Source: Mycolicibacterium sp. TUM20985
GTDB lineage: Bacteria; Actinomycetota; Actinomycetes; Mycobacteriales; Mycobacteriaceae
Direction of reading: 5' to 3'
Assembly (NCBI RefSeq): GCF_030295745.1
Contig: NZ_AP027291.1
Span: 2,480,001 to 2,544,000 of the forward strand
DNA length: 64,000 nucleotides
In this document: piece after piece, positions 1-7,366 of the stretch
Position numbering within the stretch: position 1 is the first letter of the stretch
How the letters are laid out: every line of letters starts with the position of its first letter
Program-made: the position numbers and the translations under genes
Notes under the pieces: generated by a model
Told to the model about the DNA's origin: nothing
The model's database searches: none
What the model saw: only the letters and a program-made list of their open reading frames with translations

Positions 1-2
1 AG

Positions 3-329
3 GGCGGCGGGGCACCTCACGCCTTCGCGGCCTCGCCGGTGGCGGCGCCCGCCGGTCTGTACACGGCCGATCTCGGTGATGCCCGTGCCTCGTGGGTGGT
101 GCGTCCAGGTCACCCCACCGTCGGGGTGATGAACAACAGCGCGCCGGGAGATCACAAGGTCACCGACCAGATCGCCGCCGACCAACGTGAGTTCCAGGAC
201 TCCGTGCGGGACATGCGGATTGCCCGCAACATGGTGCCCGCGCCACCGATTTCGCTGGACACCGGTATGACGGTGATGCACGACAAGCCGGTCCGTGCGG
301 TCGCGGTCACCGGCGACATGAGGTTCTAA
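3..329 (+). CDS. C-terminal end of unknown protein (cut by window edge)
   Basis: The frame is already open at base 3 and ends at TAA 327-329, giving about 108 visible residues. The GTG at 39 need not be a start because the frame continues to the edge. No membrane segment, signal peptide or known motif is visible, and I do not recognise a family. The next convincing gene is over 270 bases away, so this probably closes a unit lying to the left. Confidence 0.5.
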   Translation, partial: GGGAPHAFAASPVAAPAGLYTADLGDARASWVVRPGHPTVGVMNNSAPGDHKVTDQIAADQREFQDSVRDMRIARNMVPAPPISLDTGMTVMHDKPVRAVAVTGDMRF

Positions 330-603
330 CTATCGAGCTGACACCGCCGCCAGCGCACTCAGCGACTAACAATTAGCGGCGGTGTCAGTCTCGTTTGGGT
401 TCGACGAAGTTATCGAAACCTATTCTCCAACAGATCAGTTCGTCGCAGTGACGAATCTGCCTGCCCGGGCAAGCCGAGGGGCTACAGTTCGTCACACCAA
501 GACATCTGCTTTGCCGGGTTCAGTACGACGCAGATGGGGCACTCATACACCGACCGACATCCCGGTGGGACGAGCCCGGCGGGTGAATGAAGAGGACGTG
601 CAC

Positions 604-753
604 ATGACGATGCCCACTGACGCCGCGGATGCGGTCGAGCCTCACGGGTCCAACGAAGGTCCACGCGACCACCAGGGTGTCGATACCGATCACGTCGCCT
701 ACGTAGACGATGACAACGTTCCCCATCCCGGTGACGCCAACGAGGCCGGCTGA
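604..753 (+). CDS. Small acidic protein, 49 residues, unknown
   Basis: ATG at 604 is preceded by GAGGA with a spacing of about 7 bases, a good ribosome binding site. The product is rich in Asp, Glu, His and Pro (for example VAYVDDDNVPHPGD), with no hydrophobic stretch. The same frame is open further upstream to 382, but the upstream part has no binding site and looks non-coding. It could be a real small soluble protein or chance; no family is recognised. Confidence 0.35.
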   Translation: MTMPTDAADAVEPHGSNEGPRDHQGVDTDHVAYVDDDNVPHPGDANEAG

Positions 754-1398
754 CTTCGAAGGTTCCGCTGGACGCGAATACGTTCTGCCTCAGACGGTCT
801 CGCTCACTTGCGTCACCGTACCGACACGGCCTGACGGCGGGGGAGAGGGCCCAACCGCGGCCCACCGTCCTGCTGATGCCCTAGCCCAGGTGAGCCGAGA
901 GTAGCCAAGCTCCCACTGACGTTCGGCCCTGCCCCTCGTCGCGGAGGTCGGTGGCGCCGAACTCCTTCATTGCTGCCAAGGCATCCGTGGCACCGTCGTT
1001 AACAAATTCGGCGTGTCCAGTGGCGGCGCTGCGGGCAGCGGCCTTGGCGGTTCTCTCGGTGTCCAGAGGGGCGAAGCAGCGACACTTTCACCGCCTCCTC
1101 CTACGCTGTGATCCTGCGCCGACGATCGGATGCGTCAAGAGTGGCGAAATCATCACGTGGTGATGTCGAAGACGCTCTTTACTCACCGATCGGGAAGTCA
1201 GACCCTGCCGAATGAGCTCGCGCTCAGCTTAGGACTTTGGCCCCTATTTCCCAGCGTCCAGGCAAGCCGAGACTGTAACCGCACGAGAACCCTTCTGCAC
1301 CGCTGCGAGGTAAGGACCGCCTCGGCGGCCCGCGCCCGGTTTCCGGCGAGCGGCGGGTACGCGAGTTGAAGCCCGAATGCTGTCCGGAGGACTGAGCT
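754..1398. other. 645-base gap without a convincing gene
   Basis: Short frames on both strands lack binding sites and recognisable motifs. The minus strand holds an open stretch at about 900-1085 without a start codon (it includes TERTAKAAARSAATGHAEFV), which may be the tail of a lost gene. The last 20 bases before 1399 contain GGAGGACTGAGCT, the binding site of the next gene. Confidence 0.4.
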
Positions 1399-2802
1399 GT
1401 GACGAAACCGATTCCGCCGCTTGACCTCTTATGGCTGCTGATTGAGTCACCGGGCAGCACGACGCACGTCGGGGCGATGCTGCTGTTCAAGAAGCCCGCG
1501 GGCCGCGGGCCCGTCGTGCGCGAGATCGTGGAGGCCTACCGGGCGCAGCGGCCGGCGCCGCCGTTCACCTATGTCCCCGAGCTCCTGGGCGGCGGCGCGC
1601 CCCATTTTCGGGAGGTGGCGAGCTGGGACCCGAGCCACCACATCCAGCATCTGTCGCTGCCCGCGGGAGCCTGCTATGACGACCTGCTGCGGCTCGTGGC
1701 CGATCTGCACGAGCCGATGATCGATCGCGACCGCCCGCTGTTTCGCTGCTGGGTGATCGATGGGGTACCGGGCGGCATGTTCGCGATCTACACGAAGACC
1801 CATCACTCCATCATCGACGGCGCCTCCGGAATGAAGGTCCTGTACGCAGGCCTGAGCATGTCCGCAGAGCGGACGGTCTCCAAGCCCGCCTTCGCGCTTG
1901 GCGTGCCGGCACCCACGCCGCGCCCGCCGACGCCGGTCGCGCAGAGAATCGCCGACTCAATCCGCGCGGCGGTCACGCAGGTAGAGGCGCTCAACCAGGT
2001 CTCGGTCGGCGCGCTGCGCAAGACGCTCGCTGGGCTCGTGGGCTCGCATCTCGACGGCAGCCTGCCGTTCACGGCGCAGCACGCCCCGACCAACGAGCCG
2101 CTCACAATGGGGCGCAGGTTCGCGACGCTCGCGCTGCCGCTCGAGGAGATGCACGAGATCAGCCGGCACTTCGGGGCGACCCTCAACGACGTGGCCGTCA
2201 CCGTGATCGACGCCGGGCTGCATGCCTACCTGCGGGAGACCGGCCGCGCCTTTGCCCACCCGTTCATCTCGATGTGTCCGGTGTCGCTGCGCGCCGATGG
2301 CGACAACGCGATCGGCACCCGGGTGTCGGCGATGTTCGTGCGGCTCGGCGAGCCCGGCGCGACCGTGCCGGAGCGGATCCGGCAGGTGGTGGACTCGATC
2401 GCCACGGCCAAAAAGGAGCTGCGCGGAATGTCGAAGGATGCCGCGATGACCTACGCGGTCGGAGTCGTCGCGCTCGCGGGTCTGGCCGCCTCGACGCATC
2501 TGGACCGGGTCGGGCACCCCGCCTGCAACTTGGTTGTTTCCAACGTGCCGGGCGCCAGGGAGCCCCGGTATCTGAACGGTGCCCGCCTCGTGGGCATCTA
2601 TCCGGTCTCCGCACTCGCCGCCTCGATCGGGCTGAACGCCACGCTCACCTCCTACCACGACCAGATGGACTTTGGGTTCGTCGCCAACGCCGCGGCCATC
2701 GACGATCTGGCCGAGCTCGCGCGCCACACATTGCAGGCCTACACGGACCTGAAAGAAGCAGTGGGGGAGCGGCCGACGGGTCGCGAGCGCGCGCGGTCCT
2801 GA
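1399..2802 (+). CDS. Wax ester synthase / diacylglycerol acyltransferase (WS/DGAT family)
   Basis: The 467-residue length is typical of mycobacterial triacylglycerol synthases. The WS/DGAT active-site motif HHxxxDG is present as HHSIIDG, with H135, H136 and D140. The N-terminus (PLDLLWLLIESPGSTTHVG) and the later PLFRCWVIDG and NLVVSNVPG blocks are also family features. By family knowledge it esterifies diacylglycerol or a fatty alcohol with acyl-CoA to make storage lipid; which substrate it prefers cannot be read from sequence. GTG start with GGAGGA about 9 bases upstream. It is monocistronic, with an IS element 160 bases downstream. Confidence 0.93.
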   Translation: MTKPIPPLDLLWLLIESPGSTTHVGAMLLFKKPAGRGPVVREIVEAYRAQRPAPPFTYVPELLGGGAPHFREVASWDPSHHIQHLSLPAGACYDDLLRLVADLHEPMIDRDRPLFRCWVIDGVPGGMFAIYTKTHHSIIDGASGMKVLYAGLSMSAERTVSKPAFALGVPAPTPRPPTPVAQRIADSIRAAVTQVEALNQVSVGALRKTLAGLVGSHLDGSLPFTAQHAPTNEPLTMGRRFATLALPLEEMHEISRHFGATLNDVAVTVIDAGLHAYLRETGRAFAHPFISMCPVSLRADGDNAIGTRVSAMFVRLGEPGATVPERIRQVVDSIATAKKELRGMSKDAAMTYAVGVVALAGLAASTHLDRVGHPACNLVVSNVPGAREPRYLNGARLVGIYPVSALAASIGLNATLTSYHDQMDFGFVANAAAIDDLAELARHTLQAYTDLKEAVGERPTGRERARS

Positions 2803-3473
2803 CCGACCGCGACCCTGAGCCTCGCGAGCCGACCGACGACGAAACACGTTGTAATGAGCCTTCAGTCGCCGCTGACGTCTCTTGAGGATCTCGGACTCAA
2901 CGAGGAGGGCCAGCAGTTGTCAGCCAGCTGCCGTTGATCCTGTTCCATTGCCGCGGGATCGATGTTAACGACGGTCTAAACGTAGGCCAGGAGCGACGGT
3001 GAAAAGTAGGCCACGTGGTCGTGGTTTATTGTGCCGTGTTGTCGGCTCGGGCGGAGGGCAAGGTGTCTATTCCGGTGTCTTTGAGGCGGTAGCTGGATCC
3101 CTTCAGTGTGAGGACGTCGGCGTGGTGGACGATGCGGTCGATCATTGCCGCGGCGACGACCTGGTCGCCGAACACATCACCCCAGCGGGCGAACGGCAGG
3201 TTCGAGGTCAAGATCAGCGAGGCATGTTCGTAGCGGCTGGAGACCAGCTGGAAGAACAGGTTCGCGGCGTCCTGCTCGAATGGGATGTAGCCGACTTCGT
3301 CGACGACGAGCAGTCCGATGCGCCGCAGCTTGGCCAACTCGGCGGGCAAGCGACCCGCGTTGTGGGCGGCTTTGAGGCGGGCGACCCAGTCCACTGCGGT
3401 GGCGAACGCGATCCGGTGCCCGGTCTGGGCGGCTTTGATGGCCAGGCCGGTCGCGAGGATGCTTCTATGTCTG

Positions 3474-4547
3474 TCAAGCCACCTTCTCGACGGAGGTGAT
3501 CGACGCCGCGTGGGTCTGCATGATGCGGTAGACCTCGCGGGCAATGACGCGTTTGAGGCAGCGTTTGATCTCTCGGGGTGTCTTTCCTTCGGCCGTGCGT
3601 CGCGCGGCGTAGGCCTTGGTGGTCGGTTCGAAACGGAGGCGAGTCAATGCCACGGTGTGCAGTGCGCGGTTGAGTTGTCGGTCCCCGGCTCTGTTGAGGC
3701 GGTGTCGCACGGTGGCGCCGCTGCTGGCTGGAATCGGTGCTGCACCGGCTAGGGCCGCGAAGGCGGCTTCGTTGCGGATGCGGCCGCGGTGTGACCACGA
3801 GATGAGGAATTGGGCGGCGGTGATGACGCCGATTCCGGGGCGCTCGAGCAGTTGCGGGCAGGCGGCGGTGACGAGGAGCTCCAGTTCGGTTTCGTGTTCT
3901 GCGGCTTCGGCTTCCAGCATCAGTGCGCGGCGAGCAGTGGCACGGATGGCCCGCACGGTCGCGCGGTGCTCCACGGAGTGACTGGGAAGGGTGCGAAGCC
4001 GTGCGCAGCGGTTGAGTTGCTCGTCGGTGGTGCCGCGACGCAGTTGATCGCGCAGCGCTTGGGGAGCGTTGACGATGAGTGCTTTGAGTTGGCCAATTGC
4101 TTTGGTGCGGGCGACGATTGCACCTTCGCGGGTGGTCAGCAGTACACGCATCGCCTCTCGGTCACCGCGAGCCCGCGGGGCAGCGAGGTGCTCGCGTGCC
4201 AGTGCCTCGCGCGCGGCTCGCACGGCATCCAGATCATCTGACTTCGCTCCGTCACGGCGTGCCGGGCGGGCGGGACGGTCGATCTCAACGACCCATTCGC
4301 CACGTTCGAGCAGATGGGTAGTCAAACCCGCGCCGAAGCTGCCGGTGCCCTCTATCGCCCAGACCCGCCGGCCAGTGGCGTGCGTTGCGGCCAAGACGTC
4401 GAGCTTGCGGAAGCCGAACGCGTCGGTGGCCACGGTGAGTCGTTCGACGAGCCCCCCGCCGGCGGTGACCACGGCGGCGGTGTGTGAATCGCGATGGGTG
4501 TCGACGCCGATGACGAAGTCGACGGTTTCTGCCAACATGGGTTTCAT
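3474..4547 (-). CDS. IS110-family recombinase (DEDD/RuvC-like plus transposase_20 domain)
   Basis: 357 residues. The N-terminal RuvC-like domain carries the acidic set D16 (VIGVDTHRDSH), E66 (WAIEGTGSFG), D104 and D107 (KSDDLDAV). The C-terminal domain has GIGVITAAQFLISW and FAALAGAAPIPASSG, containing the serine region used in strand exchange in this family. ATG at 4547 has GGAGGA upstream. The gene looks intact and could be active. By established work on IS110 elements, the enzyme is guided to donor and target by a structured RNA from the element's own non-coding end. Confidence 0.93.
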   Translation of the reverse strand: MKPMLAETVDFVIGVDTHRDSHTAAVVTAGGGLVERLTVATDAFGFRKLDVLAATHATGRRVWAIEGTGSFGAGLTTHLLERGEWVVEIDRPARPARRDGAKSDDLDAVRAAREALAREHLAAPRARGDREAMRVLLTTREGAIVARTKAIGQLKALIVNAPQALRDQLRRGTTDEQLNRCARLRTLPSHSVEHRATVRAIRATARRALMLEAEAAEHETELELLVTAACPQLLERPGIGVITAAQFLISWSHRGRIRNEAAFAALAGAAPIPASSGATVRHRLNRAGDRQLNRALHTVALTRLRFEPTTKAYAARRTAEGKTPREIKRCLKRVIAREVYRIMQTHAASITSVEKVA

Positions 4548-4839
4548 GGTGTTCCTCCATTTCGGTGGGGTGCATCAAGGTCGGCACCGGCCTGGAGGAA
4601 GGTCACCGTGACGGCAAGACTGTGATGAGGCACGACCCCGAAAGGGCCGGCCAGGCTTCTGATCAGGCCAACAGGGTGGGCCAGGCCGGTGCCAGTGGCC
4701 AACGACGACATATCCACAGCAAGGGCACGACCGCCGTTACGGTGATCGGCCAATGAGTCTTTCGAGTCAGTCGTGGCCACAGGCACCGACCCTTCCACGG
4801 GCGACGCCAGGACTCTAGGAGCCCGTTTCAAGACTCACA
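4548..4839 (-). ncRNA. Probable bridge-RNA-encoding end of the IS110 element
   Basis: 292 bases upstream of the recombinase ATG hold no convincing gene. In characterised IS110-group elements this 5' non-coding end is transcribed as the bridge RNA that pairs with donor and target DNA. Several self-complementary segments rich in GGCC and CAGGCC are visible (about 4655-4700), consistent with folding. I did not derive the guide loops by hand, so the RNA itself is an inference from family and position. Confidence 0.5.
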
Positions 4840-5191
4840 GTGAGTCTTGCCGGTGCCCGGCGGGCCGAGGAGCACTACGTTGCGGGCCTTGGCCAGAAAG
4901 ACACCGGTACCGAGGTGGGCGATCATGTCACGGTTGAGAGCAGGTTGGTGATCGAAGTTGAAGTCCTCCAGTGACTTACGCGTCGGGAACCCTGCTGAGC
5001 GGATACGGGTCGCTGCACCGGAGGCTTCGCGGGCGGCGACTTCACGGGACAGCACCGCAGCGAGATACTCCTCATGACTCCAGCTGGCTTCACGGGCTTG
5101 CTCGGCCAACCGGGCTGCCGCATCCCTGATTCGTGGCGCCTTCAGCGCTTGCGCGTAGTGCAAGATGTCCTTGATCGGATCCTCCGCCATC

Positions 5192-6433
5192 TCAGGCCAC
5201 CTCCCCGTCGAATCCGGTTGCACTGCTGGTGAAGTCGACACCGAAGGCACGGTCGTACTCGGCCAAGTCCCGCGCCAGATGCTCGCCTGCCAGTGGAGCC
5301 GGGCCCGTCTGGAATTGGCGGCGCATCGCCGCGGCGGTCGCGACGTGGGCCGGGTCGGTCAGGGTTTGACGTGCCGCCCAGCAGCGGTCATGAGCCGCCA
5401 GCAGATGCCCGGATCGGCTCACCGTCACCTGGGCCAGGGTGGTGCGAACGTCGACGAGTTGACCGATCGCCGTCGGATCCACCGAGTAGTCATTGCCGGC
5501 CACCCGGACGTAGTAGTCCCGTCCCAGCCGTTGGTGCGCCACGGTGTCGATCACCGGAGGCACGGGTGGCAGGACCAGCATCTGAGCTCGATCACGATCC
5601 AGGAAATCAACGGGACGCCCGTCGAGGACACGCACATGACGACTGTTGGCGGTCGGAAGCCATTGCCCCAGTTGACTATTGAAGTCGTGCGGGGAGTCGA
5701 AGCTGCGTCCGGGCAGGAACGAGGTCTCCAGGTAGCGGTTGGCTCGTTCCACCATTCCCTTCGATTCGGGGTCATAGGGTTTGAGTTGCACCATCCGCGA
5801 TCCCAGCGTGCCCATCAACGCAGTCACCGGATCGGCCAACCGGCCCCGACGTCCGATCCCGGCTTCGTTGTCCCACCACAACTCGTGCGGCACCGCGGCG
5901 AAGCTGCTCGCCAGCAGCTGCCACATCCCGGCCACCAGATCCATCGTTTGGCGCGACGGCAGCATCACCGCGGCGATGAACCTTGAGAACGCCGCCACCA
6001 TCACCAAGACCGGCAGCATCGCCTCCTGACCGAACCCCACCGCGATCTTGGGCGCCGGGAACCACAGATCGCACTGCGCCACCCGACCGGGCGGATGCTC
6101 GAGGCGATCCACCGGATCAGCGGGCAGGTACTCCGGGCGAACCGCCCGGACCCGCTCCCGAAACCACGAGATCGAACCCGTCCACCCAATCCGCTCCGCG
6201 ATCACCGTCGCCGGCATCCCGGGATAGGCCGACAACAAAGCCCGAATCCGTGGCTCCACGGTATCGATCGCCGGCGTCACCGCCCGCCGCTCATATTTCG
6301 GTGGGACGTCGCTGGCCAACGCCCCAGCCACAGTGTCGCGCGCAATACCCATCTGCCGTGCGATAGCCCGCTGCGACAGACCCTCGCTGCGGTGAAGATG
6401 CCGAATCAAGGCCCAATCTTCCAAGGAGATCAC
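5192..6433 (-). CDS. istA: IstA transposase of IS21 family
   Basis: The protein begins with a helix-turn-helix (EGLSQRAIARQMGIARDTV) and continues to a DDE catalytic core: D in VAQCDLWFPAP, D in ELWWDNEAG, and E in PESKGMVERANRY. About 413 residues from the GTG at 6433, chosen because it precedes ISLEDWALIRHLH, the conserved IstA start, and follows a GGATGG stretch. The longer frame to 6490 would read through the terminal inverted repeat. The TGA at 5192-5194 is followed one base later by the istB ATG. It appears intact, but its partner istB is broken. Confidence 0.9.
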   Translation of the reverse strand: MISLEDWALIRHLHRSEGLSQRAIARQMGIARDTVAGALASDVPPKYERRAVTPAIDTVEPRIRALLSAYPGMPATVIAERIGWTGSISWFRERVRAVRPEYLPADPVDRLEHPPGRVAQCDLWFPAPKIAVGFGQEAMLPVLVMVAAFSRFIAAVMLPSRQTMDLVAGMWQLLASSFAAVPHELWWDNEAGIGRRGRLADPVTALMGTLGSRMVQLKPYDPESKGMVERANRYLETSFLPGRSFDSPHDFNSQLGQWLPTANSRHVRVLDGRPVDFLDRDRAQMLVLPPVPPVIDTVAHQRLGRDYYVRVAGNDYSVDPTAIGQLVDVRTTLAQVTVSRSGHLLAAHDRCWAARQTLTDPAHVATAAAMRRQFQTGPAPLAGEHLARDLAEYDRAFGVDFTSSATGFDGEVA

Positions 6434-6558
6434 CCATCCAATCTGTATGGGTGGCCTACTTTTCACCGTCGCGACTGGCCTAGATTTCAACCGTCGTCAA
6501 CAATCGAATGTTTCCGACATCGTCAATACCGCCCACCAAGCGCACGTTCCCGGTTTTG

Positions 6559-6845
6559 TCAGGCGATATCGCCGCTCCAGAGCTGCGCTTCCAGGGCTGC
6601 GGCGACATGAACGCTGGTCTGCTCGAGTGGCCGAGGTAGTAGTCGTTCTGCGCGTTCGATGCGGCGCAGCACGGTGTTGCGGTGGGTGTAGAGGCGTGTT
6701 GCCGCGCGTGAGGCGCTGCATTATTCGTCGATGAAGGTGAGTACCGAGTGTTTGAGTTCGGGGCTGGCCGCCTGCAGCGCACCGAGGGTGTCCGTGATGA
6801 ATTGGTCGGCCCGTTCGGGATGTTCGGTGATCAGGCGACCAGTTG
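6559..6845 (-). pseudogene. C-terminal remnant of a PucR/CdaR-type regulator
   Basis: Reading from about 6845 to the TGA at 6559 gives a typical PucR C-terminal HTH (RLYTHRNTVLRRIERAERLL, then VHVAAALEA). An in-frame TAA replaces the expected Gln in FIDE-x-CSASRAA. Everything upstream of about 95 residues is missing; the sequence changes abruptly into a monooxygenase fragment on the other strand near 6845. A dead gene left beside the IS21 insertion. Confidence 0.8.
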
Positions 6846-7316
6846 CAGGGCCTGGAATTCGGCGGCATGAGGCTTCCCGTCGACGGCGCCGAAGTGAGCT
6901 TGCCCGACATGGTGGCGTTCAAGGGCTTCATGCTCAGCGGTGTCCCAAACTTCGCCTCCGCCTTCGGCTACACCAACTCGTCGTGGACGCTAAAGATCGG
7001 CCTGTTGTGCGAACACTTCTGCCGGTTGCTGGACTACATGGACGCCCACGGTCATGGCATCTGCTGTCCGGAAGTCAGCGATCCCGACATGGCGACTCGA
7101 CCCTTGCTGGACCTCGGCGCCGGCTATGTGAAGCGATCAATCGACCAACTCCCGCGCCAGGGCGACACAGCACCGTGGCAGATGTCGATGAACTGTCGCT
7201 CGGACCTCAAGGTGCTGCGCGAGGGCTCCGTCGAGGACGCCAATCTGCGGTTCACCACCAGCACCGTGGGCATGGTGCACCGTGAAACGCCCAGCCGCGC
7301 AACCAGCCTGGCATGA
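6843..7316 (+). pseudogene. C-terminal fragment of a flavin-containing (Baeyer-Villiger type) monooxygenase
   Basis: About 157 residues matching only the tail of the family: LPDMVAFKGFMLSGVPNFAS and FGYTNSSWTLKIGLLCEHFC are characteristic of the last quarter of these FAD/NADPH enzymes. Both nucleotide-binding motifs are absent, so the N-terminal three quarters have been lost. The fragment abuts the PucR remnant, which points to a deletion joining two unrelated genes. There is no ribosome binding site at the apparent start. Confidence 0.8.
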
Positions 7317-7366
7317 GCGGTGGCGACCACCTCGGGTGATCACAGTTGCGCGTAGGGCCTTGCGGT

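Larger units (their letters stand above)
3458..4839 (-). mobile_element. IS110-family insertion sequence inside istB
   Basis: Boundaries are deduced from the restored istB reading frame; the join is ambiguous by one base (3458-4839 or 3459-4840). The element is about 1382 bp, with one recombinase gene close to the 3458 end and a 292-base non-coding stretch upstream of its start codon, the IS110-group layout. There is no target duplication and no long terminal inverted repeat, as expected for this family. The right junction makes a palindrome with the target (AGACTCAC-A-GTGAGTCT, 4831-4847). Confidence 0.88.
3026..5190 (-). pseudogene. istB: istB helper ATPase, split by an IS110 element
   Basis: The 5' part (5190 down to 4840) starts MAEDPIKDILHYAQALKAP and ends in the Walker A motif GPPGTGKTH. 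The 3' part (3457 down to 3026) resumes with LATGLAIKAAQTGHRIAF, passes the Walker B region LLVVDEVGYIP and reaches TAA at 3026. Joining 4840 to 3457 restores a continuous AAA+ protein of about 260 residues, the normal IstB length. The ATG at 5190 sits one base past the istA stop, the usual coupled arrangement. The insertion falls immediately after the ATP-binding loop, so no functional helper can be made from this copy. Confidence 0.92.
2963..6502 (-). mobile_element. Complete IS21-family insertion sequence (interrupted internally)
   Basis: The ends are long inverted repeats: 2963-3014 matches the reverse complement of 6451-6502 with few mismatches, including an exact 22-base inner block (2993-3014 versus 6451-6472) and outer TGTTRACGACGGT. 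The five bases ATCGA lie on both sides (2958-2962 and 6503-6507), a target duplication of the size IS21 elements make. It encodes istA (intact) and istB, which is split by an IS110-family element at 3458-4839. Without that insert the element is about 2.16 kb. Confidence 0.92.

Noticed and set aside
4828..5250. Complete small ATPase gene ending GPPGTGKTHCES
   Set aside because: It is the first part of istB truncated by the IS110 insertion; the last three residues are read from the inserted element.
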